64,000 nt of DNA from an uncultured Eubacteriales bacterium (GTDB lineage Bacteria; Bacillota; Clostridia; Oscillospirales; Oscillospiraceae): assembly GCA_900545585.1 (NCBI GenBank), contig UQZR01000001.1, positions 62,001 to 126,000 on the forward strand, given 5' to 3'. Below, in pieces: positions 25,193-34,365 of the stretch. Both the position numbers and the translations under genes were made by a program. The notes beneath the pieces are model-generated. The model worked only from the letters and a program-made list of their open reading frames with translations, did no database searches and was not told where the DNA came from. Within the stretch, counting starts at the first letter, position 1; each line of letters starts with the position of its first letter.

Positions 25193-25696
25193 ATGCCCAA
25201 TACAGGCGAGCGCCGGTTCAAGAGAGGTCAGATCATCTGTAAGCCCGGCGAAATGGATATGAACATGTATAACATCCTCTATGGCAGCGTGGCCGTCTAC
25301 AAGGACTACGGTACGCCGGAGGAGGTGGAGGTGGTGACGCTCAGCGAGGGGGATTTCTTCAACGTCATCAGCTTTCTGGAGTCCCGTCCCCGCAACACCA
25401 CGGTGGTGGCGCTGGAGCCGCTGGTAGTCAGCGAGATCACCATGGAGAACTTCGGGAAGTATTTCAGTGAGCGGCCCGCCAAGATCATGAGCCTCCTGCA
25501 GCACATGAGCGCCCGCATCCGGCAGCTCCAGAAAGCCTACGTGGAGACGTGCCACGCGCTGGAGGCCTACAGCGACAAGGAGCGGCTTCAGGCGGAGCAC
25601 GGCGAGTGGTACGCCCAGCACAGCAAGATGGTACACTATATCGAGGCCATGTTCCCTTATATGCTGGGCAAGACCGAAAACGACGAGGAGAAGTGA
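25193..25696 (+). CDS. cyclic-nucleotide-binding-domain protein, CRP-like without HTH
   Basis: 167-residue protein with one CRP-type effector-binding beta-barrel (residues ~8-110; 'FKRGQIICKPGE', 'YNILYGSVAVYKD', 'LSEGDFFNVISFLESRPR'), followed by a long helix rich in Gln, His and Glu. The DNA-binding winged helix normal for CRP/FNR proteins (about 220 residues) is absent, so direct transcription control is unlikely. It may sense a small ligand and act through protein contact. The ATG follows GGAGGTAAGGG. A terminator follows. Function unknown. Confidence 0.75.
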   Translation: MPNTGERRFKRGQIICKPGEMDMNMYNILYGSVAVYKDYGTPEEVEVVTLSEGDFFNVISFLESRPRNTTVVALEPLVVSEITMENFGKYFSERPAKIMSLLQHMSARIRQLQKAYVETCHALEAYSDKERLQAEHGEWYAQHSKMVHYIEAMFPYMLGKTENDEEK

Positions 25697-25701
25697 ATTA
25701 A

Positions 25702-25736
25702 CAAAAAGAGAGACGGCTCCGCCGTCTCTCTTTTTG
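25702..25736. terminator. bidirectional terminator
   Basis: 16-bp inverted repeat CAAAAAGAGAGACGGC / GCCGTCTCTCTTTTTG with a 3-nt loop between the CRP-like gene and the convergent aminopeptidase gene. Confidence 0.9.
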
Positions 25737-25749
25737 TTTGCAGGAACGC

Positions 25750-27144
25750 TTACAGGGACTCGTAGAGGGCCTTGCAGGCGCGGTACATCTCGTAGCAATC
25801 CAGCTTGGCCACCACCTCGAAGGGGGCGTGCATGCTCAGCACCGGCACGCCGGCGTCCAGTGTGGCGATATTGCGGTTGGCCATGTACTGGGCCACCGTA
25901 CCGCCGCCGCCGGCGTCGATCTTGCCCATCTCGCAGATCTGCCAGCGGACACCGGCCTTATCCAGCACGCCGCGGACATAGCCCACGGTTTCGGCGTTGG
26001 CATCGGATGAGCCGGACTTGCCCCTGGCCCCTGTGTACTTGCACAGGCCCACGCCGTGGTTGACGAAGGCGGCGTTGCGCTTTTCATACACATCGGCGAA
26101 GTTGGGATCGTAGGCGGCGGTGACGTCGGCGGACAGGCAGAAGGCGTTCTCATAGCAGACGCGCAGGGCCACGTTCTGGCTCTCGCACAGGTCGTTCATA
26201 AAGGTGTCGAAGGCGGCGGACTGCATGCCGGTGACGCCCATGGAGCCGATCTCCTCCTTGTCGGCCAGAACGCAGACGGCGGTCTTTTCCGGCGTCCCGA
26301 TGTCCAGAATGGCCTGCAGAGCAGCGAAGCCGCAGACGCGGTCGTCGTGGCCATAGGCACCGATGAGGCTGCCGTCCAGGCCGATATCGGTGGCGTTGAC
26401 GGCAGGCACCGTCTCCAGCTCGGCGGAGGCGAAGTCGGCCTCGGTGATGCCGTACTTGTCGTACAGGCGCTTGAGGACCTGCATCTTCACGCGGTCGCTG
26501 TCATCATCGTCGCCCAGAGGACGGCTGCCCAGCAGGATGTTCAGCGTCTCGCCGGGGATGGCCTCGCTCAGGGGCTTCTTGCTCTGCTCCGCGCCCAGAT
26601 GGGGCAGCAGGTCGGTGATCACCAGCTTGGGCTCATCACCCTCGCCGATGCAGACATCCACCACGGAGCCGTCACGCAGGACCACGGTGCCCCGCAGCTC
26701 CAGAGGAATGGTGACCCACTGGTACTTGCGGACGCCGCCATAGTAATGGGTCTTGAAGTAGGCCAGCTCGCTGTCCTCGTACAGGGGGGTGGGCTTCAGG
26801 TCCAGACGGGGGGAGTCGATGTGGGCAGCGGTAATCTGGGCGCCCTCCGCCAGGCTGCGGCGGCCGACGACGGCCAGCACCAGACCCTTGCCGCGGTTGC
26901 AGGAGTAGACCTTATCGCCGGCGGACAGGGACATGCCGCGCTTGTACTCCACGAAGCCATGCTTCTCCGCCAGAGCGATGGCGGCGCGGGCGCTGAGGCG
27001 CTCCGTCTTGCCGGCGTCCAGGAACGCCTTGTAGACGGTGCAGTATGCCTCCATCTTCTCCAGATCCGCCGCGCTCAGCACATCGTAGCCGTTGCGGTCA
27101 TCCTTCAGCAGCTGCTTCTTCAGGGCCTTCAGTTCTTCACTCAT
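25750..27144 (-). CDS. M18 family aminopeptidase
   Basis: 464-residue zinc aminopeptidase of family M18 (aspartyl-aminopeptidase type). Metal-site blocks visible are 'ITAAHIDSPRLDLKP' (His-x-Asp-Ser), 'VLADKEEIGSMGVTGMQS' (Asp and Glu-Glu), and 'PVLSMHAPFEVVAKLD' near the C-terminus. Cytosolic peptide turnover is the expected role. The start MSEELKALKK at 27144 follows GAGGAGGAAGCAGATC and overlaps the tsaC-coaE stop by 8 bp, so it is the coupled last gene of the long murF-led operon. Confidence 0.92.
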   Translation of the reverse strand: MSEELKALKKQLLKDDRNGYDVLSAADLEKMEAYCTVYKAFLDAGKTERLSARAAIALAEKHGFVEYKRGMSLSAGDKVYSCNRGKGLVLAVVGRRSLAEGAQITAAHIDSPRLDLKPTPLYEDSELAYFKTHYYGGVRKYQWVTIPLELRGTVVLRDGSVVDVCIGEGDEPKLVITDLLPHLGAEQSKKPLSEAIPGETLNILLGSRPLGDDDDSDRVKMQVLKRLYDKYGITEADFASAELETVPAVNATDIGLDGSLIGAYGHDDRVCGFAALQAILDIGTPEKTAVCVLADKEEIGSMGVTGMQSAAFDTFMNDLCESQNVALRVCYENAFCLSADVTAAYDPNFADVYEKRNAAFVNHGVGLCKYTGARGKSGSSDANAETVGYVRGVLDKAGVRWQICEMGKIDAGGGGTVAQYMANRNIATLDAGVPVLSMHAPFEVVAKLDCYEMYRACKALYESL

Positions 27145-28765
27145 GATCTGCTTCCTCCTCAAATATATGTTGTAATCTCTGATAGGCTATTTCTTCAAAC
27201 ACCTGCGGCGCGGCGGCGTCGTTCATCAGCACGTCCGTACAGCGGGCGCGGTAGAACTCGTCGGGCTTCTGGGCCTGCACCCGCAGGCGGGCATAGTCCT
27301 CCGAAATACCGTCGCGGGCCATGATCCGGCGAACCCGTGTCTCCGTGGGAGCCAGTACGGCCACCGTGCGGCGGCAGAGACGGGAGAGACCGCTCTCCAC
27401 CAGATTGATGGCATCGATACCCACCATGGTGGCATCGCTTTCGTTGACGCGGCGCAGCAGCTCGCGGGGCAGGCGGTCGAAAATAATGGCGTTGAGCCGG
27501 TCCAGTGCAGCGGGATCGCTGAACACCGCAGCACCCAGCTTCTGGCGATCCAGCGCACCGTCAGGGGTGAACACGGGGCCGAAGGCGGCAGTGATGGCGG
27601 CGCGCAGGGGCGCATCGGTGCGCAGCAGCTGGTGATAGACGGCGTCGCAGTCCAGCACCAGTCCACCCAGACGCTCCAGCGCACGAAGGGCGCTGGTCTT
27701 ACCCGCGCCGGTGGGGCCGGTGAAGCCGATGATCAGCGGCGATACGTCCACCACATGGAAGCCCGCCGCCTTTTTCAGGCGATTGGCCACCGCCAGGCCC
27801 AGGCCGGATTCATCGGGACACTGGGCATATATCTCCGACACGCCCGTATCGTCGAAGGTACGCAGGGCGTCAAACACATGCTGGGCCTGGGACAGCTTAT
27901 CGTCTGCGGCACCGAGACGGTGGACGATGTGGCCCGCGAACAGCGGGGCGTACTCATCGAAGCAGATGACGCCGGCGTGATCCGGCAGGTGGTCGCGTAT
28001 GTAGGCGGCGCTGCGGCGGGCGGGGCCGGTGACCACCGTGACAGGGGCCTTCGGCGCGTAGTGGCGGTACTTCATGCCCGGGGCGCGGGGACGCTCCCCC
28101 TCTCCCATTTTGCGGCGCACCGCGTCGTCCACGGCTATCTCGCCCAGCACGCGCTCCAGCGCTTCCAGCGGCAGGCCGCCCGGGCGCAGCAGGCGGGGCG
28201 GCTGTACCGTCAGATCGATGATGGTACTCTCCACCCCCACGGCGCAAGGGCCGCCGTCCACGATGCCGTTGATCTTGCCCGCCATATCGTCCATCATGTG
28301 CTGGGCGGTGGTGGGGCTGGGACGTCCGGATGTGTTGCCGCTGGGCGCGGCGATGGGCACGCCGGCGGCCTCAATGATGGCCAGCGTGACGGGATGGTTC
28401 GGGCAGCGGACGCCCACCGTCTCCAGTCCGCCGGTGGTGCGCAGGGGCACGATCTCGCGGCGGGGCAGGATCATGGTCAGCGGGCCGGGCCAGAACTTCT
28501 CCGCCAGCCGATAAGCGGCGGCAGGCACATTTTGGCAGTACCGCTCCAGCCAGTCCGCCGAGGGAACATGGATGATAAGGGGGTTGTCCTGCGGGCGGCC
28601 CTTGGCCTCGAAGATGCGGCGCACCGCATCCTCGTTGAGGGCGTCGGCACCCAGGCCGTACACCGTCTCTGTGGGGATGCCCAGCAGGCCGCCGCGGCGG
28701 AGGATAGCCGCCGCTTCCGCAACGGCGTTTGTGTCATGTTCCGGATGGAATATCCTGGTCTCCAA
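27137..28765 (-). CDS. fused threonylcarbamoyl-AMP synthase (Sua5/TsaC) and dephospho-CoA kinase (CoaE)
   Basis: 542-residue two-domain protein in one uninterrupted frame. Residues ~1-340 are a Sua5-type enzyme: a YrdC domain ('GGLLGIPTETVYGLGADA', 'KGRPQDNPLIIHV', 'PSGNTSGRPSPT') and the Sua5 C-terminal domain. It makes threonylcarbamoyl-AMP for tRNA t6A37. Residues ~345-542 are CoaE: Walker A 'IGFTGPTGAGKTSALRAL', 'LDCDAVYHQLL', 'DRQKLGAAVFSDP', the last step of CoA synthesis. The usual lengths (about 330 and 200) are both met, so neither half is truncated. The tRNA partners tsaE-tsaB are 7 kb away on the other strand. Upstream is the LUD gene; downstream overlaps the aminopeptidase. Confidence 0.92.
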   Translation of the reverse strand: METRIFHPEHDTNAVAEAAAILRRGGLLGIPTETVYGLGADALNEDAVRRIFEAKGRPQDNPLIIHVPSADWLERYCQNVPAAAYRLAEKFWPGPLTMILPRREIVPLRTTGGLETVGVRCPNHPVTLAIIEAAGVPIAAPSGNTSGRPSPTTAQHMMDDMAGKINGIVDGGPCAVGVESTIIDLTVQPPRLLRPGGLPLEALERVLGEIAVDDAVRRKMGEGERPRAPGMKYRHYAPKAPVTVVTGPARRSAAYIRDHLPDHAGVICFDEYAPLFAGHIVHRLGAADDKLSQAQHVFDALRTFDDTGVSEIYAQCPDESGLGLAVANRLKKAAGFHVVDVSPLIIGFTGPTGAGKTSALRALERLGGLVLDCDAVYHQLLRTDAPLRAAITAAFGPVFTPDGALDRQKLGAAVFSDPAALDRLNAIIFDRLPRELLRRVNESDATMVGIDAINLVESGLSRLCRRTVAVLAPTETRVRRIMARDGISEDYARLRVQAQKPDEFYRARCTDVLMNDAAAPQVFEEIAYQRLQHIFEEEADHE

Positions 28766-28792
28766 AGAAATTTCCTCTTTTCGGCAGTTTAC

Positions 28793-29431
28793 TTACAGGC
28801 CCAGCTCCTCGCCTACCAGCACCACCTTGATGCGGCCGGCGGGCTTGCAGAAGCGTGTGATGACCATCTGGGAGCAGATGCAGTCGGGGCTGGTGCAGTC
28901 GCCGCACTGGCCGTTGACAGCGCAGGGCGTCTTGCCGTCGAAGCGCTGGGCGTTGGCAGGGGCGGCGATGTGACGGGCGCGGGAGACGGCACCATCCAGA
29001 TCGGCGGCCACCTTGTTCATGCCGGCCACCACGATGACCTGCTTCGGTCCGAAGCACAGGGCGGCCACGCGGTTGCCGATGCCGTCAATATTCACCAGCT
29101 GCCCGTCCTCGGAGATGGCGTTGCTGCTCATGAGGAATGTGTCACAGGTCAGGGCCTGATGCAGCATGGCGGTGCGCTCCTCCGGCGTGCGGGCGGTATC
29201 GCGGTCGATCACCGGCTGGTTCCGGCTGCGCAGGCGGCCTTTGATGCCCAACTCGTCCACGGTGGCCACACCGCCCCAGCTCACCACATCGCCGGCAGGT
29301 ATCAGCTCCAGCACCTTCTCCACCGCTTCAGCGGCGGTGGGACAGTAGTAGGCCTCCATATTGCGCTTTTGCAGTGCGGCGGCCACACGGGGGCCAGCCT
29401 TGTCGTACATCTTTTTCCTGGGTTCCAGCAT
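28793..29431 (-). CDS. LUD domain protein (DUF162/LutC-like)
   Basis: 212-residue protein with the LUD (lactate utilisation) fold: 'SWGGVATVDELGIKGRLRSR', 'TCDTFLMSSNAISEDGQLVN' and 'GPKQVIVVAGMNKV'. It also has a cysteine-rich C-terminal part 'CAVNGQCGDCTSPDCICSQM' that may bind a metal or cluster. Lactate oxidation complexes (LutABC) use such proteins, but lutA and lutB are absent here, so the role is open. The ATG follows AGGAGGAATGAACC three bases after the prfA stop. Confidence 0.85.
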   Translation of the reverse strand: MLEPRKKMYDKAGPRVAAALQKRNMEAYYCPTAAEAVEKVLELIPAGDVVSWGGVATVDELGIKGRLRSRNQPVIDRDTARTPEERTAMLHQALTCDTFLMSSNAISEDGQLVNIDGIGNRVAALCFGPKQVIVVAGMNKVAADLDGAVSRARHIAAPANAQRFDGKTPCAVNGQCGDCTSPDCICSQMVITRFCKPAGRIKVVLVGEELGL

Positions 29432-29434
29432 GGT

Positions 29435-30505
29435 TCATTCCTCCTTACTCTCTTGCAGGCGCTGAGTCTGATCGTTCAGGATCAGCGCATCGATCATGGG
29501 GTCCAGGTCGCCGTTCATGACGGCGGCAATGTTGAAGTTTTTATTGTCCCCCGTGAGCCGGTGGTCGGTGACGCGGTTCTGGGGGAAGTTATAGGTGCGT
29601 ATCTTGCCGCTGCGGTCGCCAGTGCCCACCTGGCTTTTGCGGGTGGCGGCGATGGCGGCGTTCTGGCGGGCCTGCTCCGCCTCGTACAGCTTGGAGCGGA
29701 GGATCTTCATAGCGCGGTCCTTGTTCTTATACTGGCTGCGCTCGTCCTGACATTCCACCACCGTACCGGTGGGCAGGTGGGTGATGCGGATGGCGGACTC
29801 CGTCTTATTGACGTGCTGGCCGCCGGCACCGGAGGAACGGAACGTGTCGATCTGCAGATCCTTGGGGTCGATGGTAAACTCCACTTCCTCCGCCTCCGGC
29901 ATGACGGCCACAGTGGCGGCAGAGGTCTGGATGCGGCCGGAGGACTCCGTTTCCGGTACGCGCTGGACGCGGTGGGTGCCGGCCTCGAACTTCAGGCGGG
30001 ACCACGCGCCCGCGCCCTCCACCTCGGCGCTGACCTCCTTGACGCCGCCCAGCTCCGTGTCGTTTTCGTTGACGATGCTCAGTGTCCAGCCCTTGCGCTC
30101 GGCATACATGGTGTACATCCGCAGGAGGTCGGCGGCAAACAGGGCTCCCTCTTCCCCACCGATGCCGGCGCGTATCTCCAATATCACGTTTTTGTCGTCA
30201 TTGGGGTCTTTGGGAAGCAGCAGGCGCTTCAACTCCTCCGTCAGCCGCTCCAGCTCCGCCTTGGCGGCGGACAGCTCCTCCTGTGCCAGCTCACGCAGCT
30301 CGGGGTCCGACAGCATGGTGCAGGCGTCCTCCGCCGTCTGCGCCGCCCGGGTATAGGCTCGGGCGCAGGCCGCGATGGGTGTCAGCTCCTTCTGCTCGCG
30401 GCTGAGGGCGGTAAACCTCTCACGGTCAGTATACACCGTGGGATCGGACAGCTGGCGCTCCACCTCCGCCAGGCGAGCCTCGATAGCCTTCATCTTCTCC
30501 AGCAT
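29435..30505 (-). CDS. prfA: peptide chain release factor 1
   Basis: RF1, 356 residues, terminates translation at UAA and UAG. The catalytic 'SGAGGQHVNKTESAIRI' loop is present, as is the codon-reading region 'RVPETESSGRIQTSAATV', where the PxT tripeptide is PET, a known RF1 variant. N-terminal helical domain and C-terminal 'DHRLTGDNKNFNIAAVMNGD' intact. It lies between the flavodoxin and the LUD gene in the murF-led operon. No hemK/prmC gene, the usual neighbour, is adjacent. Confidence 0.97.
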   Translation of the reverse strand: MLEKMKAIEARLAEVERQLSDPTVYTDRERFTALSREQKELTPIAACARAYTRAAQTAEDACTMLSDPELRELAQEELSAAKAELERLTEELKRLLLPKDPNDDKNVILEIRAGIGGEEGALFAADLLRMYTMYAERKGWTLSIVNENDTELGGVKEVSAEVEGAGAWSRLKFEAGTHRVQRVPETESSGRIQTSAATVAVMPEAEEVEFTIDPKDLQIDTFRSSGAGGQHVNKTESAIRITHLPTGTVVECQDERSQYKNKDRAMKILRSKLYEAEQARQNAAIAATRKSQVGTGDRSGKIRTYNFPQNRVTDHRLTGDNKNFNIAAVMNGDLDPMIDALILNDQTQRLQESKEE

Positions 30506-30514
30506 GGCGGGTCC

Positions 30515-31003
30515 TCAGTTCTGCTCCAGCCAGCGCTGGACATTCTGCACAAAGTCGTTGCGCCAGAACTCGTAGCCCTCGCTGCCTGGGCGGAGGGACA
30601 CGGCGAACAGCCGCTTCTCCGCGGTATAGAGATCCATCTGGTCGTAGACCTCCTCGCTGCGCTGCTCGGTGCTGCGGGTGACCACGTAGGCCACGCGGTG
30701 CAGCTCCAGCCCGCGGCGTTTCAGCAGGGAACGGATGGGGCTGGCCATGCGGCCCGCCCACACGGGGCTGCCCACGATCACCAGCCTGTACTCCTCCAGC
30801 GGCTTAGCTGTCTCAAAGGGGTTCAGGGGCTTTGTGGACAGCTTCATGGCGTCCATGCCGCTGCGCAGATAGCCCTTCCAGCCGCTGCGGTCGCGTCCGT
30901 CAGTGATGGCCACGATCTCCGCATCCAGTGCCTCGGCGATCTCCTTGACCGCACGGCGGGTATGGCCGGTGCGGGAATAGTAAATGCACAAAATATCACT
31001 CAT
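30515..31003 (-). CDS. flavodoxin family protein
   Basis: 162-residue flavodoxin-like protein. The N-terminal phosphate-binding loop 'CIYYSRTGHTRRAVKEIAE' (YSRTGHT) and 'RLVIVGSPVWAGRMASPI' are the FMN-binding loops. Probably a cytosolic FMN electron carrier or NADPH-quinone reductase-like enzyme; the electron partners cannot be named. One base separates it from the upstream ABC-F gene and 9 bp from prfA, so it is within the operon. Confidence 0.88.
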   Translation of the reverse strand: MSDILCIYYSRTGHTRRAVKEIAEALDAEIVAITDGRDRSGWKGYLRSGMDAMKLSTKPLNPFETAKPLEEYRLVIVGSPVWAGRMASPIRSLLKRRGLELHRVAYVVTRSTEQRSEEVYDQMDLYTAEKRLFAVSLRPGSEGYEFWRNDFVQNVQRWLEQN

Positions 31004-31004
31004 A

Positions 31005-32909
31005 TCAGTTCTCCTGTTCCTCCAGTTGCAGGCTCAGCTCCTCCCAGCGGGTCATCTCCTGCTCCAGCTGGGACTCCACCTCCTGACGCTGCCGGTACAG
31101 CTCGCCCAGCTTCTCCGCGTCGCAGGCGGCGGCTTCCATGTCGCGGTCCAACGCAGCAACGGACGCCTCCAGACGGGAGATGGCCGTCTCGCAGATGGTC
31201 AGCTGCTTACGGGCCGCCTGCCGGCTGCGGCTGCCCCTGCCGACAGGGGCGGGCTTCTTCGGCTGGGCCGGTACGGCGGCGGGCGGCGCGGCGCGGCGGG
31301 CCTCCTCCCGCACCTGGCGGTACTGCATGAAGCCCATAGGGTAGTCGGTGACGGCGCGGTCCTCCAGCTCCCAGACACGGGTAGCGAAGCGATTGATGAA
31401 ATAGCGGTCGTGGCTGACGAACAGCAGCGTGCCGTCAAAGTCCTCCACCGCCTGCTCCAGCCACTCGCGGGAGTCGATGTCCAGATGGTTGGTTGGCTCG
31501 TCCAGGATCAGGAGGTTGATGCTCTCGTCCATCAGCATGCACAGCCGCAGACGGCTGAGCTCGCCGCCGGACAGCACAGAGACGGGCTTGAACACATCCT
31601 CGCCGGTAAACTGATACGCTGCCAGACGGTTGCGGGCCGACTGGGGCGTGATGTCCAGCTCGTAGAGCATGGTGTCCAGAATGCTGCGCTCCGGATGGTC
31701 GAAGTGGATGACCTGCGGCAGGTAGGCGGCCTTGACGGAGGGGCCCAGCCGGATCATGCCGGTGTCGGGCCAGTCCAGCCCCACGATCATGTTCAGCAGG
31801 GTGGTCTTGCCGGTGCCGTTCTCGCCCAGCAGAGCAATGCGTTCCCCTCCCTCCACGCGGAGGTACACATCCTCAAAGAGTCTACGCTCCCCAAAGGACT
31901 TGGAGATGCCCTTGATCTGCAGGACCTCGTCGCCCTTGAACTCCCGGCTCTGGAAGCGGGCCTCCAGTCGGCGGGCCTTGGTGGGCTTTCGGGTGGTGCG
32001 CATCCGCTCGATGCGCTTTTCCATGGAGAAGGCCCGTTTGTGCAGCGCATCGTTGCCCATAAAAGCCCAGAGGTGCATCTGCTCCGCCGCCTTTTCCAGC
32101 TGCTGGATCTTGGCCTGCTCCTTCAGGTACTGCTTCATGCGTTCCTGATAGCGGCGCTCCTTCTCAATGGCGTAAAAGCTGTAATTCCCGCTGTAAAACT
32201 CGGCCTTGCCGTCCTGTATCTCGATGATGCGGGTGACAGTGCGGTCCAGAAAGTAACGGTCGTGGCTGATGGTGACCACGGTGCCGCGGAAGTTGCGGAG
32301 GTAGTCCTCCAGCCACTCCGTGGCCTGCAGGTCCAGATGGTTGGTGGGCTCGTCCAGCAGCAGAACGTCCGTATCCTCCAGGATCAGGCGGCCCAGGTTC
32401 ACACGGGTCTTTTCGCCGCCGGACAGGCAGTCGAAGATGCGGGTGCGCATCTCATCGGAGATGCTCAGGCCGTTGGCCACCTTGTTCACTGCGGTGTCGG
32501 TATCCCAGCCGCCCAGTCCCTCGAAGCGAGCATTCAGCTCGCCGTAACGCCGGAGGGTGGCGTCGTCGGAGGCGCCCTGCTCCATGGCGAGGGCCAAGGC
32601 GTCCATCTCGTCCTTCATACGGAACATGCGGGCAAAGGCGGTGCGCAGCACATCCTCCACCGTGTAGCCCTCGGGATAGACGGGGATCTGGGAGATAAGC
32701 CCCACGCGGCGGCCCGACGCGATCTGCACCGTGCCGCTGTCGTAGTCCAGCTCGCCGGTAAGTATTTTGAACAGCGTGGTCTTGCCTGCGCCATTGCGGC
32801 CCAGCAGGCCCACCCGCTCGCCGGTGTCCACCTGAAACGTCAGGCCGTCCAGTATTTTCTTTTCCAGGTCGAAGGACTTCACCAGTCCCTCTACGCGAAT
32901 GTCGATCAT
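31005..32909 (-). CDS. housekeeping-type ABC-F ATPase
   Basis: 634-residue tandem ATPase with two Walker A motifs ('GRNGAGKTTLFKIL' and 'GENGTGKTTLLNMI'), two LSGGE signatures, two 'DEPTNHLD' Walker B motifs, and a C-terminal coiled coil (residues ~540-634). This resembles the Uup/YdiF/YfmR group of translation factors rather than the Lsa-like drug-protection protein elsewhere in the window. No membrane segments. The start MIDIRVEGLV at 32909 overlaps the murF stop as ATGA, so it is translationally coupled to murF. Likely role: resolving stalled elongation on difficult sequences. Confidence 0.9.
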   Translation of the reverse strand: MIDIRVEGLVKSFDLEKKILDGLTFQVDTGERVGLLGRNGAGKTTLFKILTGELDYDSGTVQIASGRRVGLISQIPVYPEGYTVEDVLRTAFARMFRMKDEMDALALAMEQGASDDATLRRYGELNARFEGLGGWDTDTAVNKVANGLSISDEMRTRIFDCLSGGEKTRVNLGRLILEDTDVLLLDEPTNHLDLQATEWLEDYLRNFRGTVVTISHDRYFLDRTVTRIIEIQDGKAEFYSGNYSFYAIEKERRYQERMKQYLKEQAKIQQLEKAAEQMHLWAFMGNDALHKRAFSMEKRIERMRTTRKPTKARRLEARFQSREFKGDEVLQIKGISKSFGERRLFEDVYLRVEGGERIALLGENGTGKTTLLNMIVGLDWPDTGMIRLGPSVKAAYLPQVIHFDHPERSILDTMLYELDITPQSARNRLAAYQFTGEDVFKPVSVLSGGELSRLRLCMLMDESINLLILDEPTNHLDIDSREWLEQAVEDFDGTLLFVSHDRYFINRFATRVWELEDRAVTDYPMGFMQYRQVREEARRAAPPAAVPAQPKKPAPVGRGSRSRQAARKQLTICETAISRLEASVAALDRDMEAAACDAEKLGELYRQRQEVESQLEQEMTRWEELSLQLEEQEN

Positions 32910-34261
32910 GTCTGTGCTTCCAATTCCTTGACAATAGTCTCCATGTGCATGGCGTGGGACGCCTTCACCAACAGGGCCGTATCGGGGCCGAAGGCGGCGC
33001 GGACGGCGGGCAGTGCGTCCTCCGCTGCGGCGTACCACTGGGCGTTGGGGGCTTCGGCGGCGATGCCGCGGGCCTTCTCCCCTACGGCGATGACGGCGTC
33101 GATATGCAGCTCTCCCGCCAGTACGCCGATGGCGCGGTGGGCAGAGACGGTAAGCTCCCCCAGCTCCCCCATGTCGCCCAGCACGGCCAGACGGCGGCGG
33201 GACGGCGTGACGGACAGCAGCTTCAGGGCCTCGGTCATAGCCTGAGGGTTGGCGTTGTAACAGTCATCGATGAGCAGGCGACCCTCCGGCAGGTGCAGCA
33301 CCCGCATGCGGGAGCCGGTAGGGACATAGGAGGCCACGCCGGCGGTGATCTCCGCCGCCGTCATGCTCAGGATTTCTCCGATGGCGGCGGCCATAGCCAT
33401 GGGGTAGATCATGTATGCCCCGGGGGATGCGGTGTGCAGACGATAGCTGCCCCTGGCGGTGGTGACAGTGCAGGAAACGCCTTCGATGCCGCGGTCATCC
33501 ACATCGGTGATGCGGACCTGACAGCCCTCCCCCCTGCCGCAGCGCAGAACGGTCTGGGGCAGAGCGACGGTGTTCAGCAGCGGATCGTCACCGTTGAGGA
33601 CGGCAAGCCCATCCGGCGGCAGATGTTCGAATATCTCGCACTTGGCCTGCAGGATGCCCTGCCGCGTGTTGCCCAGATTTTCGATGTGGGCATCGCCCAC
33701 GTTGGTGATGACGGCGATATCGGGCCGCACCAGTCCGCCCAGATAGCGTATCTCGCCAAAGTGGTTCATGCCCGTCTCGATGACCGCAGCCTCGTGCTGC
33801 GGCGTCAGGTTCAGCAGAGTCAGCGGCGTGCCGATGTCGTTGTTGTAGTTGGCCTGAGTCTTCAGGGTATCGTACCGCTGGGACAGGACGGCGGCCACCA
33901 TCTCCTTGGTCGTGGTCTTGCCGGCGGAGCCGGTGATCTGCACCACGGGCAGAGTGAAGCGGCTGCGATACCAGGCAGCCAAGGCGCCCAGGGCCAGACG
34001 GGTGTCCCCCACCAGCACGTAGGCCTTATGGGGCAGCAGCTTGTCCGGACGGCGGGCCGTCAGGCAGCCCTCTGCGCCGCCGGTGAGGGCGGCGTCAATA
34101 TAGGCGTGGCCGTCGAAGCGCTCGCCGGTCAGGGGGATAAACAGCTGGCCCGCCGAGACGGCGCGGCTGTCGGTGGTGACGCCGGCAATGGCGGCGGGGC
34201 TGTCTTGCAGCAGCGTACCGCCCACGGCGGCGCATATCTCCTGAATGGTACAGGGAATCAT
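32906..34261 (-). CDS. murF: UDP-N-acetylmuramoyl-tripeptide--D-alanyl-D-alanine ligase
   Basis: MurF, 451 residues, adds D-Ala-D-Ala to UDP-MurNAc-tripeptide in the cytosol. The Mur-ligase ATP loop 'QITGSAGKTTTKEMVAAVL' lies near residue 110. 'TLKTQANYNNDIGTPLTLL', 'ETGMNHFGEIRYL' and 'DDCYNANPQAMTEAL' are MurF signatures. The start ATG at 34261 follows GGAAGGAG; a TTG two codons upstream is an alternative. First gene of a long minus-strand operon that also carries ABC-F, flavodoxin, prfA, LUD, tsaC-coaE and an aminopeptidase. Confidence 0.96.
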   Translation of the reverse strand: MIPCTIQEICAAVGGTLLQDSPAAIAGVTTDSRAVSAGQLFIPLTGERFDGHAYIDAALTGGAEGCLTARRPDKLLPHKAYVLVGDTRLALGALAAWYRSRFTLPVVQITGSAGKTTTKEMVAAVLSQRYDTLKTQANYNNDIGTPLTLLNLTPQHEAAVIETGMNHFGEIRYLGGLVRPDIAVITNVGDAHIENLGNTRQGILQAKCEIFEHLPPDGLAVLNGDDPLLNTVALPQTVLRCGRGEGCQVRITDVDDRGIEGVSCTVTTARGSYRLHTASPGAYMIYPMAMAAAIGEILSMTAAEITAGVASYVPTGSRMRVLHLPEGRLLIDDCYNANPQAMTEALKLLSVTPSRRRLAVLGDMGELGELTVSAHRAIGVLAGELHIDAVIAVGEKARGIAAEAPNAQWYAAAEDALPAVRAAFGPDTALLVKASHAMHMETIVKELEAQT

Positions 34262-34365
34262 GGGCAAATCGCTCCTTCCGCGAGGTACGGCGGGCCCGGC
34301 GGCCCGCGGCTCATGGGCGCATCAGCCCACGCTCTCACTGTTTTAACTCTGCTATTAACGGCACT

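Noticed and set aside
29960..29975. PET instead of PAT/PVT tripeptide in RF1
   Set aside because: PET occurs in RF1 of many Bacillota and is not unusual.
27632..31330. 1232-codon open frame on the plus strand
   Set aside because: It is antisense to tsaC-coaE, the LUD gene, prfA and the flavodoxin, all well-supported families. High GC at third positions removes stops on the opposite strand. No ribosome site or family motif.
31005..32909. Second ABC-F gene as a drug-resistance determinant
   Set aside because: It lacks the Lsa-like opening and has the C-terminal coiled coil and operon context of housekeeping ABC-F translation factors.
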